This document shows positions 20,883-30,391 of a DNA stretch of 64,000 nt, in pieces. Under the pieces are notes generated by a model that saw only the letters and a program-made list of their open reading frames with translations, was not told where the DNA came from and made no database searches. Every line of letters starts with the position of its first letter. The first letter of the stretch is position 1. The position numbers and the translations under genes are program-made. The stretch is from Thalassobium sp. R2A62 (GTDB lineage Bacteria > Pseudomonadota > Alphaproteobacteria > Rhodobacterales > Rhodobacteraceae), in assembly GCF_000161835.1 (NCBI RefSeq), contig NZ_GG697169.2, positions 1,172,418-1,236,417 on the forward strand. Reading direction: 5' to 3'.

Positions 20883-21964
20883 CAACGCACCTTGAGCGTA
20901 GCAAGGCCGATCATCGCAAGGATCAGACTGATAATCCAAAAGCGGATCACGATCTGAGGTTCGGCCCAACCCTTTTTCTCATAGTGGTGATGGATCGGTG
21001 CCATTAGAAACACCCGTTTGCCGGTGCGTTTAAAATAGAGCACTTGAATGATCACGCTCAACGCTTCGGCAACGAACACACCGCCAACAATCGCCAGAAC
21101 GATCTCGTGCTTGGTCACGACTGCAATGCCGCCCAGTGCACCGCCCAATGCCAACGAACCTGTGTCGCCCATAAAGACAGCGGCAGGTGGCGCATTATAC
21201 CACAAAAAGCCCAAGCCACCGCCGATGATCCCCATCGTAAAGATCAGGATCTCACCGGTTCCTGCAACATAGTGAACGTCCAAATATTCGGTAAAGTCGG
21301 TCCGGCCCACGGCATACGCAATCACACCCAAAGCACCCGATGCAATCATCACGGGCATAATCGCAAGCCCGTCCAAACCATCCGTCAGGTTCACCGCATT
21401 GGCCGACCCTACAATCACAAGGATCGCAAATGGCACGAACAGATATCCAAGGTTGATCAAGGTATCTTTGAAGATCGGGAACGCCAGCTGGTTTTGCAAT
21501 CCTTCGGGATGGTACTGCGCAGCCCAGAATCCTGCGATCCCCGCGATCAAGAGGCCCAACCCAAGGCGAATTTTACCAGAAACACCGGCTGTGTTCTGCT
21601 TGGAAACTTTCGCATAGTCATCTGCAAAACCGATGGCTGCAAAGGACAATGTGACGAAGAGCACCATCCAAACAAACGGGTTATCAAGTCGCGCCCATAG
21701 CAATGTTGAGGTAGTCAAAGCACCGACGATCAGTAAGCCACCCATCGTTGGTGTTCCTGCCTTTTCAAAGTGTCCCTCTGGGCCATCTTCGCGGATTGGC
21801 TGGCCTTTGCCCTGACGGCGACGCAGCGCCATAATCAGTGGGCGACCAAAGACAAACCCGAACAATAGCGCCGTTATAAAAGCCCCGCCTGCCCGAAAAG
21901 TAATATAGCGGAAGAGGTTAAAGAAATCTCCTCCGTCCGACAGAGCGGTCAACCAATACAACAT
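20882..21964 (-). CDS. mraY: Phospho-N-acetylmuramoyl-pentapeptide-transferase MraY
   Basis: Integral membrane enzyme forming lipid I from UDP-MurNAc-pentapeptide and undecaprenyl phosphate. The 360-residue, ten-helix protein contains [12 protein letters not shown] (residues about 68-79), the aspartate pair [21 protein letters not shown] with catalytic Asp, [16 protein letters not shown] and the histidine motif [12 protein letters not shown]. It lies 27 bp after murF and overlaps the next gene by one base. Confidence 0.98.
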   Translation of the reverse strand: MLYWLTALSDGGDFFNLFRYITFRAGGAFITALLFGFVFGRPLIMALRRRQGKGQPIREDGPEGHFEKAGTPTMGGLLIVGALTTSTLLWARLDNPFVWMVLFVTLSFAAIGFADDYAKVSKQNTAGVSGKIRLGLGLLIAGIAGFWAAQYHPEGLQNQLAFPIFKDTLINLGYLFVPFAILVIVGSANAVNLTDGLDGLAIMPVMIASGALGVIAYAVGRTDFTEYLDVHYVAGTGEILIFTMGIIGGGLGFLWYNAPPAAVFMGDTGSLALGGALGGIAVVTKHEIVLAIVGGVFVAEALSVIIQVLYFKRTGKRVFLMAPIHHHYEKKGWAEPQIVIRFWIISLILAMIGLATLKVR

Positions 21965-21991
21965 CTACACGTCCCTCAAGTTCTTTTTTTG

Positions 21992-23410
21992 TTAGACATC
22001 TCTCGGATGCCCCAGTTTACGCAGTGCGTCAACGATCAGGCTGACTTTGCTGCCCTTTGATCCCTTAACTAGGATCACGTCGCCCGCATCAATCAAACTA
22101 TGTGCCTTACCTGCCAATTCGCCCGCAATCTCGACCCATTGCCCTCGTTGCCCTTCGGGCAATACATCATAAAGGCTCCGCATTCTCGGCCCGACACAGT
22201 GGACAACCGTCACAGCAGGGAGGCTAGGATCCGCCGCCATATCGGCGTGCATTTGCATCTCGGCTGAGCCCAGCTCTAGCATATCACCCAGCACAGCGAT
22301 CCGGCGTCCTTTGACGATCCGGCCTACATTGTCACGGGGTTGGGTCGCGGCCAGAACTTCGAGGCTGGCCCTCATCGATGTTGGATTGGCATTGAACGCG
22401 TCATCATACAGATCAACGGTGTCATCTGAATTTTGCGTATCCAGCCGCAATGTCTCGCGGGTGCCGCGCCCCGCTGGGGGCAACCAGTTGGCCATATCCA
22501 TCGCAGCGCGTGCGATATCGGCGCCAACCGCGTCACAAACCGCGACGGCGCCCAAGGCGTTCATCGCAAAGTGGCGACCAGCAACGCTGAGCTTGATCAG
22601 CAGTGGTGTGCCGTTAAATTCGGCGACAATGACCGTAGCGCTATCCGCCAGACGCACATCCGTCAGGACAAATGCATCGGCTTGGGCGCCAAACCATGTC
22701 ACTTGTGTCTCTGCAGCAGCGGCCACATCACGGATGACATCCCATGTTTCGATATCACGATTGGCAATCAACGGGCCGTTCAATCCTTCGGTGATTGCGG
22801 CCTTTTCAACGGCAATCTCTGCGACAGATCCAAAAGCTTCGAGATGTGCAGGCGCGACCGTTGTGATCATGGCCGCATCAAGCTGCGCCATTTTCGCCAA
22901 AGGTGCAATTTCACCTGCGTGGTTCATCCCTATTTCGATGATCGCAAATTCCGTGTCCTGCGGCATCCGCGCGAGCGTCAAAGGAACGCCCCAGTGATTG
23001 TTATAGCTCGCTTCGGCCGCGTGGATCTTGCCTTGGGCCTGCAAAACAGTGCGCAGCATTTCTTTGGTCGATGTCTTACCAACAGAGCCGGTGATGCCGA
23101 TCACCTTGGCCCCTGTTCGTGCACGGGCCGCAGATCCCAAATCTTCGAGGGCCTTTAGTACATTGGGGACAATCAACAGAGGCGCGTCATCGGCGACACC
23201 TTCAGGTCGGTGAGTGACCAACGCTGCAGCCGCCCCTTTGTCCAGCGCCATTCCAACGAAGTCATGGCCGTCCCGAATATCCGCTAGCGCTACGAATAGA
23301 TCACCCTTGGCAATCGTTCGGGTATCGATTGAAACGCCTGATGCAGCCCATTCGCCTGAGGTTCTCCCGCCCGTCGCTGCAGCCGCATCAGTTGCTGTCC
23401 ACAAGGTCAT
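21992..23410 (-). CDS. murF: UDP-MurNAc-tripeptide--D-alanyl-D-alanine ligase MurF
   Basis: ATP-dependent ligase adding D-Ala-D-Ala to the UDP-MurNAc-tripeptide, 472 residues. P-loop ITGSVGKTSTKEML lies near residue 105; EASYNNHWGVPLTLAR, IIEIGMNHAGEI and YDDAFNANPTSMRASLE are classical MurF signatures, and VLVKGSKGSKV closes the C-terminal domain. Its ATG overlaps the murE stop by four bases. Confidence 0.97.
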   Translation of the reverse strand: MTLWTATDAAAATGGRTSGEWAASGVSIDTRTIAKGDLFVALADIRDGHDFVGMALDKGAAAALVTHRPEGVADDAPLLIVPNVLKALEDLGSAARARTGAKVIGITGSVGKTSTKEMLRTVLQAQGKIHAAEASYNNHWGVPLTLARMPQDTEFAIIEIGMNHAGEIAPLAKMAQLDAAMITTVAPAHLEAFGSVAEIAVEKAAITEGLNGPLIANRDIETWDVIRDVAAAAETQVTWFGAQADAFVLTDVRLADSATVIVAEFNGTPLLIKLSVAGRHFAMNALGAVAVCDAVGADIARAAMDMANWLPPAGRGTRETLRLDTQNSDDTVDLYDDAFNANPTSMRASLEVLAATQPRDNVGRIVKGRRIAVLGDMLELGSAEMQMHADMAADPSLPAVTVVHCVGPRMRSLYDVLPEGQRGQWVEIAGELAGKAHSLIDAGDVILVKGSKGSKVSLIVDALRKLGHPRDV

Positions 23411-24891
23411 GCCAAACCTCCGTCCAAAGCCTCTACCGCGAGGCTTGCCTGTTCGACGTCATTAAACGGAAAAACATCATCACCGATGGTCTGACCCGTC
23501 TCATGGCCTTTGCCCGCGATCAACAACGCGTCGCCGGGACGCAGGGCATCAACCCCGCGCAAAATAGCCTCGGCGCGGTCACCTACTTCTGTGGCCTCGG
23601 GTGCGCCCAACATAACGGCCGTTCTAATCACGGCTGGATCTTCGCTGCGGGGGTTGTCGTCGGTGACAAACACCAGATCAGCCTCGCGCATCGCGGCTTC
23701 GCCCATCAACGGACGTTTGGTGGCATCACGGTCACCCCCTGCCCCGATGATAGCGATCAAACGGCCCATCACATGAGGACGCATCGCAGATAGTGCAGTC
23801 GCCACAGCGTCTGGCGTATGAGCATAGTCAACGAAAACCGCCGCACCATTGTCACGTGTCGCAGCCAATTCCATTCGCCCACGCACAGTCGTCAAATGCG
23901 GCAAGGTATCAAAGACCTCGTCAGCGTCCGCACCACAGGCAATCACCAAAGCGGCCGCTAGCAGCACGTTGTCCGCTTGGAACCCACCGATCAGGTTTAG
24001 ACGCTTTACATAGGTTTTGCCTTCGAAATCAAAACGCAGATCCTGACCCGTTGCATCAAACCACTGCGCCAAAAGCTGTAGGTCAGCATGTTCAGAACGC
24101 CCAACGCCGATAACGTCAATCCCAAGGTCGTATGCGATTTCAGCCACTTCAGGGCCCTTGGGATCGTCAAGGTTCACAACTGCGGTGCTTTGGTCGCCCA
24201 AGACACGTGTAAAGAGCCCCATCTTGGCCTCAAAATACGCCTCAAACGTCTCGTGGAAATCCAAGTGGTCTTGGGTGAAATTCGTAAAACCAGCGGCCAT
24301 GATCCGCACACCGTCCAGACGACGCTGATCTAATCCGTGCGACGATGCCTCCATCGCGGCGTGGGTCACGCCCGCGCTGGCCGCTTCTGCCAAGGTGCGA
24401 TGTAATGTAATCGGTTCAGGTGTGGTGTGATTTAGCGGGGCGGTCCACGCCCCTTCGACACCTGTGGTGCCTAAATTAGCCGCAGCATAACCCATTTCGA
24501 CCCAAATCTGGCGACAAAACGTCGATACGGACGTCTTGCCGTTGGTGCCTGTAACCGCGATCATCGTGTTTGGTTGCCCACCCGACCAGAGCGCCGCCGC
24601 AAAGGCCAGAGTTTGGCGCGGATCATCCGCCAATACGACCGCCACGTCCGATGCAGACGGCACATCAGCTGCCAAACGTGCACCCGCCGGATCGGTAAGG
24701 ATCGCAGTCGCACCGCGTTCGATAGCCGTTTGGATAAAAGTGGCGCCATGCACATTGCTGCCCGGCAGCGCGGCAAATAGAAATCCGTCGCGAACTTCGC
24801 GACTGTCGACTGCTAGGCCCGTCACATCAGCCTTGCGGCCACCAGATGCTGTCAGACCGAGATCGCTGAGTGTTTTGCGGTGATCCGCCAT
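23407..24891 (-). CDS. murE: UDP-MurNAc-L-alanyl-D-glutamate--meso-DAP ligase MurE
   Basis: Adds meso-diaminopimelate to the peptidoglycan stem; 494 residues. The P-loop is AVTGTNGKTSVSTF, TTPEPITLHRTLAE contacts the UDP-sugar, EASSHGLDQRRLDGV is in the central domain, and the DNPRSEDP motif indicates meso-DAP rather than lysine specificity. It follows ftsI by 19 bp and is coupled to murF. Confidence 0.97.
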   Translation of the reverse strand: MADHRKTLSDLGLTASGGRKADVTGLAVDSREVRDGFLFAALPGSNVHGATFIQTAIERGATAILTDPAGARLAADVPSASDVAVVLADDPRQTLAFAAALWSGGQPNTMIAVTGTNGKTSVSTFCRQIWVEMGYAAANLGTTGVEGAWTAPLNHTTPEPITLHRTLAEAASAGVTHAAMEASSHGLDQRRLDGVRIMAAGFTNFTQDHLDFHETFEAYFEAKMGLFTRVLGDQSTAVVNLDDPKGPEVAEIAYDLGIDVIGVGRSEHADLQLLAQWFDATGQDLRFDFEGKTYVKRLNLIGGFQADNVLLAAALVIACGADADEVFDTLPHLTTVRGRMELAATRDNGAAVFVDYAHTPDAVATALSAMRPHVMGRLIAIIGAGGDRDATKRPLMGEAAMREADLVFVTDDNPRSEDPAVIRTAVMLGAPEATEVGDRAEAILRGVDALRPGDALLIAGKGHETGQTIGDDVFPFNDVEQASLAVEALDGGLA

Positions 24892-24910
24892 GCCCTGAGC
24901 CCTTGCCGTA

Positions 24911-26695
24911 TCAATTCGAGGTGAGTGTTACACCTATCGGGCCAGTGGGTTCAACGGTTGGTCGCAACCCAAGCAACGGAGCGGTCCGCCGGATCATCTC
25001 TGCGGCGATCGGAACAGCAGTCCAACCCGCCGTACGGCGTGGCTTCGAACCAGACGTTTCCTCTGGCTCATCCAACGTGACAATCAGCACATATTTCGGA
25101 TCGTGGGCCGGGAAGACCGACGCAAAAGTCGCGATGACCTTGTCATCATAGTATCCGCCGCCGCGTTCTTTTGGCTTGTCCGCAGTGCCGGTCTTGCCGC
25201 CAACGGCATAACCCGGGACTTCGCCAAAGCTAGCGGTTCCGCGCACAACAACCTGACGCAACATATTACGCGCAAGGGCCGAGGTCTGTTCGCTCACGAT
25301 ACGCTCGCCACGCTGGCGCGTATCACGACGCAGCAACGTTGGCTCGACCCTTGTGCCACCGTTCAACAACGACGCATAGCCCGCCGCAAGATGAACAGGT
25401 GAGGTCGAAATGCCGTGACCATAAGAGATCGTCATTGTCGAAATCTCGGTCCAACGTGCTGGCAACAATGGCCGGCCGCTGGGGGCTTCGACCATTTCCA
25501 CTGGCGTCGCCGTGGTCATGCCGAGTTGGTCGAGAAAGGCGCGCTGTCGCGCCGCACCGATCATCATCGCCACACGGGCAGTTCCGATGTTTGAGGATTT
25601 TACGATCAGATCTGTGACGCTGAGCGAGGGACCATAGTCACGGAAGTCGCGAATTTTGTGATGGCCCCAAACCAACGGACCCGAGGTATCAATGGATGTG
25701 TCTGCATTCACCAACCGCAGCTCGATCGCTTGAGCCGCTGTAAATATCTTGAACGTGGAACCCAGCTCGTAGACGCCTTGGACCGCACGGTTGAACAACG
25801 GGCTGTCCGACTGGTCGCCTTCGGTCAGCACCTGAGGCCGTTCGTTAGGGTCGAAGTCAGGCAACGACACCATCGAGATGATCTCGCCAGTATGAACATC
25901 CATCAACACAGATGCTGCACCTTTGGCGTTCATCAGGGACATGCCGCCCGCCAACACACGCTCAGCCGTGGCCTGCACCGTCAGATCAATCGATAATTCC
26001 AAAGGGGCGCCTTCGTTTGCAGGGTCCCGCAGGAAATCGTCAAAGTTCTTTTCAACACCAGCAACGCCAATAACTTCAGCGCTATCAACACCTTCACGGC
26101 CAAAGCTCGCGCCACCCAAAATATGCGACGCAACCGCGCCGTTCGGGTACAGGCGCATTTCGCGTGGACCAAATAAGAGACCCGGATCGCCAATATCATG
26201 CACTGCCTGCATCTGTTCTGGGCTGATCTGACGCTTAATCCACAGGAACTTTCGGCTGCCCGTAAAGTCCTCGAGCAATTTTTCAGCCTTCAAATCAGGG
26301 AAGATAGCCGCCAATTGGGTCGCCGCATTTTCAGGGTCGATCATGTGCGGCGGCTGGGCGTAGACCGAATAGGTATCAAGGTTGGTCGCCAAAATACGCC
26401 CGTTGCGGTCAACAATGTCTGATCGCTGCTCGATGATCGAGTTGCCAGACGCTGCAGCGCGCGGCTCGGATGGTTCGGTCGCGGACAAAAGCCCCATGCG
26501 CGCGCCAATGACGGCAAAGGCGCAAAAGAACATGATGCCTAGAACCAACAAACGGCCTTCGGCACGGGTGCGAGCGCGGTCGCGCATTTCCTCGTGCCGC
26601 AAACGGATGTTTTCACGTTCGATCGCGTTAGGGTTTTCACCGTTTTCGCGGGCCTTCAAGATACGGGCCAGAGGGCGAAGAGGCGTGCGGATCAT
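24911..26695 (-). CDS. ftsI: Septal peptidoglycan transpeptidase FtsI (PBP3)
   Basis: Class B penicillin-binding protein that cross-links septal wall with FtsW. A cytoplasmic basic N-terminus is followed by one membrane helix (about residues 48-67), a dimerisation module beginning RSDIVDRNGRILAT, and the transpeptidase domain with active-site STFK, SSN and KTGT motifs. Length 594 is normal. It overlaps ftsL by four bases (ATGA) upstream. Confidence 0.97.
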   Translation of the reverse strand: MIRTPLRPLARILKARENGENPNAIERENIRLRHEEMRDRARTRAEGRLLVLGIMFFCAFAVIGARMGLLSATEPSEPRAAASGNSIIEQRSDIVDRNGRILATNLDTYSVYAQPPHMIDPENAATQLAAIFPDLKAEKLLEDFTGSRKFLWIKRQISPEQMQAVHDIGDPGLLFGPREMRLYPNGAVASHILGGASFGREGVDSAEVIGVAGVEKNFDDFLRDPANEGAPLELSIDLTVQATAERVLAGGMSLMNAKGAASVLMDVHTGEIISMVSLPDFDPNERPQVLTEGDQSDSPLFNRAVQGVYELGSTFKIFTAAQAIELRLVNADTSIDTSGPLVWGHHKIRDFRDYGPSLSVTDLIVKSSNIGTARVAMMIGAARQRAFLDQLGMTTATPVEMVEAPSGRPLLPARWTEISTMTISYGHGISTSPVHLAAGYASLLNGGTRVEPTLLRRDTRQRGERIVSEQTSALARNMLRQVVVRGTASFGEVPGYAVGGKTGTADKPKERGGGYYDDKVIATFASVFPAHDPKYVLIVTLDEPEETSGSKPRRTAGWTAVPIAAEMIRRTAPLLGLRPTVEPTGPIGVTLTSN

Positions 26696-27039
26696 GGGTT
26701 TGTCGCTCCGTCACTGGATACTTCTACAGGGTTCAAAATCGGACCCAAATCTGGCTGTGGATATTCGACCTGATCAATCCGACCAAAGGATTCCGGTGCC
26801 AATGGCAACAGTCCCAAACGATCAAAGTTCAGCTCGGCCAAATCGCGCAAGCGGTCGGGGCGATTAAGATAGGCCCATTCCGCCCGCAGCACGCTAAGAC
26901 GTTGACGTTGCACACCAATGTCACGGTGCAGATTGCGCACTTCGCGGATCGAATCTTGGGTTTTGTAGTTCTCGGTATAGGCCCAAAAGGCCAAGGCCAT
27001 CACAGCCACCGCAGAACATGTATATAGCAAACTGCGCAT
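26692..27039 (-). CDS. ftsL: Cell division protein FtsL
   Basis: Small bitopic divisome protein, 115 residues: a short N-terminus, a membrane helix (about 5-20), then a periplasmic coiled coil (IREVRNLHRDIGVQRQRL, about 35-60) and an RLRDLAELNFDRLGL segment. FtsL sequences vary widely, so the identification rests on position between rsmH and ftsI, size and topology. It abuts rsmH and overlaps ftsI. Confidence 0.88.
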   Translation of the reverse strand: MRSLLYTCSAVAVMALAFWAYTENYKTQDSIREVRNLHRDIGVQRQRLSVLRAEWAYLNRPDRLRDLAELNFDRLGLLPLAPESFGRIDQVEYPQPDLGPILNPVEVSSDGATNP

Positions 27040-28020
27040 CTAGCGTCTCCCCGCCCCGGGCATGCCGATTGTTTTTCGGTCTATCTCACCCGATGGTGCA
27101 TCGGTGCGCCGCGCGACGCGCAGCTTGGCCGACCGTGACCGCGGGTTTTCTTGCAATTCATCATCATCGGGACCCACCGCCTTGCGTGTGACAATCTCAA
27201 ACGCCGCCTCGATGGCCTCGGTTTCTGGCGCATAGCGGCTGCCACGTCCAGTTTTGCCCGCGCGTTCTTGCATGAACCGTTTGACCATGCGGTCCTCAAC
27301 CGAATGAAAACTGACAACCGCCAACAATCCACCAGGCTTTAACGCCCGTTCAGCCGCCATCAGACCCTCGGCCAGCTCGCCGTATTCGTCGTTCACTGCG
27401 ATCCGAATGGCCTGAAAACTGCGGGTCGCAGGGTGCGATTGGTTTGGCTTTGGACGCGGCAGGCAGCTTTCGATCACAGCCGCCAATTCAAGCGTCGTGT
27501 TCAATGGCCGTGCCTTGACGATCGCACGTGCGATCCGGCGCGAAGCGCGTTCTTCGCCAAAATCATACAAGATATTCGCAAGCGCTGTCTCATCTGCATT
27601 ATTCACAATGTCCGCAGCCGACGGGCCTGATTGGCTCATCCGCATATCCAGCGGTCCGTCCCGCATGAACGAAAAACCACGCTCGGCGAGGTCTAGTTGC
27701 ATCGAGCTAACCCCAAGGTCGAGAACAACACCGTCAAGATCATCAGCATAGGTATCGAGTGCAGAAAACGTGCCCTCAACCAGTTTGATCTTGTCCCCGT
27801 ACTCGCCAACCCAAGGCGCCGCCATATCAAAGGCAAGCGGGTCACGATCAACACCGTAAACAACGTCAGCACCATCATCGATCAACCCGCGAGTGTAACC
27901 ACCCGCGCCAAAGGTTCCGTCCAGCCAACGTCCAGACACAGGTGCACAGGCCACAAGCAACGGGCGCAATAAGACAGGAATATGAGGAGCGTCATTTGGG
28001 GAGGATGCGGCAGCAACCAT
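27040..28020 (-). CDS. rsmH: 16S rRNA (cytosine(1402)-N(4))-methyltransferase RsmH
   Basis: SAM-dependent methyltransferase modifying C1402 in the ribosomal P site (formerly MraW). The SAM motif [12 protein letters not shown] lies near residue 35, [12 protein letters not shown] near 100, and the C-terminal half has [17 protein letters not shown] and [19 protein letters not shown] at 28020 has GAGGG nine bases upstream; an in-frame GTG at 28023 is directly next to the mraZ stop. 326 residues. Confidence 0.96.
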   Translation of the reverse strand: MVAAASSPNDAPHIPVLLRPLLVACAPVSGRWLDGTFGAGGYTRGLIDDGADVVYGVDRDPLAFDMAAPWVGEYGDKIKLVEGTFSALDTYADDLDGVVLDLGVSSMQLDLAERGFSFMRDGPLDMRMSQSGPSAADIVNNADETALANILYDFGEERASRRIARAIVKARPLNTTLELAAVIESCLPRPKPNQSHPATRSFQAIRIAVNDEYGELAEGLMAAERALKPGGLLAVVSFHSVEDRMVKRFMQERAGKTGRGSRYAPETEAIEAAFEIVTRKAVGPDDDELQENPRSRSAKLRVARRTDAPSGEIDRKTIGMPGAGRR

Positions 28021-28023
28021 CAC

Positions 28024-28524
28024 TTAATCCCTCGCCTGATCCAAAAGAATAAGAGGGTCAAAGTCGTCTGCTTGCCCTTTTAGAGCTTCGGGCACAACAC
28101 CTGCCTCTACATCATCATAGGTTTCGGGCTTCCAAATCTGGAAGTGGTCACCGGCCGCGATGAAAAAGACCTGTTCATCCAACCCGATCTTGTCGCGTTG
28201 CCGTTTGGGCAGCACCAGCCGCCCGTCCTTGTCCATATCCGTGGTCAGCGATTGACCCAAAATTGTGCGTGACAAATAGCGACGCTCGTCCGAGCCGCGC
28301 GGCAGAGAGAGGATGTCATCCTCGATCTCCATAAAAGCTTCGATCGTGTAGCAATGTAGGCTGTCACGCAGGTGGTCGCCATAAAGCACAACCAATTGCG
28401 GGTTCAGACCATCGGCCCATTCGGGATCACCTGCCTCCAGAACACGGCGAAAGGAGGCGGGAATAGACATCCGCCCCTTGCTGTCCACCTTCTGGTGGAA
28501 TTCGCCTCTGAACCTGCGTGCCAC
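28024..28524 (-). CDS. mraZ: Division/cell wall cluster transcriptional regulator MraZ
   Basis: DNA-binding regulator of the dcw operon, 166 residues with two SpoVT/AbrB-type repeats: KVDSKGRMSIPASFRRVL (residues 12-29) and DMDKDGRLVLPKRQRDKIG (about 98-116). It begins with GTG at 28522-28524. The usual Shine-Dalgarno is weak (GCGGGA close by, AGAGAGG farther away), which fits a gene whose output is controlled through a long leader. First gene of the cluster. Confidence 0.95.
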   Translation of the reverse strand: MARRFRGEFHQKVDSKGRMSIPASFRRVLEAGDPEWADGLNPQLVVLYGDHLRDSLHCYTIEAFMEIEDDILSLPRGSDERRYLSRTILGQSLTTDMDKDGRLVLPKRQRDKIGLDEQVFFIAAGDHFQIWKPETYDDVEAGVVPEALKGQADDFDPLILLDQARD

Positions 28525-28787
28525 TGTCCCGCGGCCTCTCTGCTATACTCCCCCCCAAAAAACTGTGAGTTCCGGACCCTAAACGTAGGAACGGCGGATC
28601 GATCTGCTGCCACTGATCAATCCGCCGCCTGGTCCCTTACGGGGTGTCCGACTGCGCGCGCCACCTGGGGGGATGTCTGCTCGCTCGCGCGCCGGATCTC
28701 TTCGTCCAAGTAAGCGGTGCCTGCATGAAACCTTGCTTCGCCTCGGTGGGGTTCTTGTTGTGCCCCTTATGCCGTCTCGCTTGGTGT
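28525..28787 (-). ncRNA. Long structured mraZ 5' leader, probable UpsM-type sRNA
   Basis: About 263 nt separate the predicted transcription start from the mraZ GTG. In Rhodobacter sphaeroides the dcw cluster has an extended leader of similar size from which the abundant sRNA UpsM arises by premature termination. Here a strong hairpin (28593-28604 paired with 28615-28626, 11 Watson-Crick pairs plus one G-U pair only on the minus-strand RNA) ends about 195 nt from the predicted start. It is followed by a T-rich stretch, and a T6 run lies at 28557-28562. Sequence identity with UpsM could not be checked; the call rests on position, size and structure. Confidence 0.6.
28593..28626 (-). terminator. 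Leader hairpin, candidate attenuator/UpsM terminator
   Basis: Twelve-position stem GGCGGATTGATC / GATCGATCCGCC around a 10-nt loop on the minus strand. Only a weak T-tract follows, so termination would be partial, as needed if the leader both ends as an sRNA and reads through to mraZ. Confidence 0.55.
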
Positions 28788-28793
28788 GAGTTA

Positions 28794-28822
28794 TTTATGC
28801 GCTGGGAATTCATGGTAATCAA
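28794..28822 (-). promoter_or_regulatory. Predicted dcw (mraZ) promoter
   Basis: Minus-strand TTGATT (28822-28817) and CATAAA (28799-28794) spaced by 17 bp give a fair sigma-70-type promoter, with start near 28787. TGGGA repeats lie just upstream and within the spacer. Confidence 0.5.
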
Positions 28823-28830
28823 TAGAAAAT

Positions 28831-28846
28831 TTGGGAAATGTTGGGA
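28831..28846 (+). promoter_or_regulatory. Candidate MraZ-binding repeats next to promoter
   Basis: Two TTGGGA units start exactly 10 bp apart (28831, 28841), giving TGGGA-N5-TGGGA; a third TGGGA lies at 28803 inside the promoter spacer. Enterobacterial MraZ binds TGGGN direct repeats with 5-nt spacers, so these are plausible autoregulatory sites. They read on the strand opposite to mraZ. Confidence 0.45.
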
Positions 28847-29148
28847 GATTGAGTCACTTATGCCAAGTTTCAGACGCTCAAAATCAGCGATTTTCTCAAA
28901 AATATACACTTTGTGGTGATTGAAATCACAACATGGCACTAGATATAGTGCATCGATAGAATTCCCAGATTGGGCCATAAAATCCCAAAATATATTCGGA
29001 TGGTCTATGAAGTGTCCGTTTCCCCCAGCATTCCCTGACGCCAAAAACGAAAAAACGCGCACCGATGTCCACGTTTGATTCGTTCATTTCATGTAATTTG
29101 CGTAATTTCAGGCCCGAATTACGTAATTTGTATGTTTTGGGTGGGGCG
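28847..29148. other. AT-rich intergenic region between mrp and the mraZ promoter
   Basis: About 300 bp, clearly richer in A+T than the genes around it. It holds the second TGGGA array and, near the mrp end, three GTAATTT heptamers (29093, 29102, 29123). Short open frames here lack ribosome sites and coding character, so no gene is called. Confidence 0.6.
28963..28987 (-). promoter_or_regulatory. Second candidate MraZ-type repeat array
   Basis: On the mraZ coding strand TGGGA, TGGCC and TGGGA occur with exact 10-bp periodicity (5-nt spacers), one deviation from a perfect triple TGGGN array. It is about 140 bp upstream of the predicted promoter. Confidence 0.4.
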
Positions 29149-30240
29149 TTATCCCAGACCACCTTCGATCAGGCGCTTCGCAAGGTCAGAATAGGCGTCA
29201 GCCAAGGGCCCCTCGCCCGCTGCGATCGGGGTTCCACCATCCCCAGCCGTCCGCACATCTAGGTGCAAAGGCAACTCGCCCAAGAACGGCACGCCAATCT
29301 TTTTCGCTTCGCCTGCGACACCGCCATGACCAAAGATATGCGCCTCATGACCGCAAGACGGGCACACATAAGAGGACATATTCTCGATCAACCCCAAGAC
29401 AGGTGTTTTGAGCGTCTTGAACATATCAAGCGCTTTGCGCGCATCGAGAAGCGCCACGTCTTGGGGTGTTGAGACCACGATTGCGCCAGTCAATTCCGTC
29501 TTTTGGCAGAGTGTCAGCTGCACATCGCCAGTACCTGGCGGGAGATCAATGATAAGCACGTCAAGCTCGCCCCACTCGACCTGACCCAACATCTGCTGCA
29601 AGGCACCCATCAACATGGGACCGCGCCAAACGATGGCGGTTTCAGGATCAACCATCAGGCCAATCGACATCATGGTGACACCATGCGCCTGAAGAGGAAT
29701 GATTGTTTTGCCATCGGGCGATGCCGGGCGTTTGCTCACCCCCATCATACGCGGCTGGCTGGGGCCGTAGATGTCAGCATCCAGCAGACCAACCTTGCGC
29801 CCCTGCTTGGCGAGCGCCACAGCGAGGTTCGAGGACACTGTGGATTTGCCCACCCCACCCTTGCCTGACCCAACCGCAATGATGCGGTCGATACCGGGAA
29901 CGCCAGCTGGGCCAGATTGCGGCTGGGGGTGGCGGCCAATTTTGAGATCGGGCGGTGCCGAAGCTGGTGCAGCAGGCGCTGCAGGCGTAGCTGGGCCATG
30001 GGCCGTCAAGAGAGCCGAAACCGAAGTGACGCCCTCAAGCACCCCAACTAGTTGCTCAGAGGCGGCGCGGATCGGCTCCATCGCGCGAGCGGCATCTGGC
30101 GTGGGTGCCTCGATCACATAGCGGACACTGCCGTTTTCCAGCGTCAACGCTCGGATCATGTCACGACTGACAAGATCGCCACCATCGGGCAAGCTGATCC
30201 GGGAAAGTGCGCTTAGAACTGTGTCGCGATCCAAAGCCAT
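29149..30240 (-). CDS. Mrp/ApbC/NBP35-type Fe-S cluster carrier ATPase
   Basis: P-loop NTPase that delivers iron-sulfur clusters to apoproteins. Residues 1-80 form an MIP18/DUF59-type domain; after an Ala/Pro-rich linker comes the deviant Walker [19 protein letters not shown], then [31 protein letters not shown] and the cluster-binding [12 protein letters not shown] (CxxC). The ATG at 30240 has AGAGGA nine bases upstream; the longer frame to 30309 lacks one. 363 residues. It stands alone upstream of the dcw leader. Confidence 0.94.
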   Translation of the reverse strand: MALDRDTVLSALSRISLPDGGDLVSRDMIRALTLENGSVRYVIEAPTPDAARAMEPIRAASEQLVGVLEGVTSVSALLTAHGPATPAAPAAPASAPPDLKIGRHPQPQSGPAGVPGIDRIIAVGSGKGGVGKSTVSSNLAVALAKQGRKVGLLDADIYGPSQPRMMGVSKRPASPDGKTIIPLQAHGVTMMSIGLMVDPETAIVWRGPMLMGALQQMLGQVEWGELDVLIIDLPPGTGDVQLTLCQKTELTGAIVVSTPQDVALLDARKALDMFKTLKTPVLGLIENMSSYVCPSCGHEAHIFGHGGVAGEAKKIGVPFLGELPLHLDVRTAGDGGTPIAAGEGPLADAYSDLAKRLIEGGLG

Positions 30241-30391
30241 GTGATGTGTCCTCTTATATACCGCATCTGTATTGCGCCCTGTCGTGTCGTGAATTGCGCG
30301 GCTTCGCAAGGGGTCAATTGACGCGGGACCGATGCACAGCAGGTCCGATCACACCACCAAAGCCACACGCGTCATAGGCGACGCGCCGCCT

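Noticed and set aside
28525-28800. RNase P RNA, tmRNA or SRP RNA in the mraZ leader
   Set aside because: The conserved cores I know for these RNAs (for example GGAAAGTCCGGGC or TCAGGTCCGGAAGG) are not present.
28637-29162. Short minus-strand open frames in the mrp-mraZ gap
   Set aside because: No ribosome sites, atypical composition, and overlap with the promoter and structured leader.
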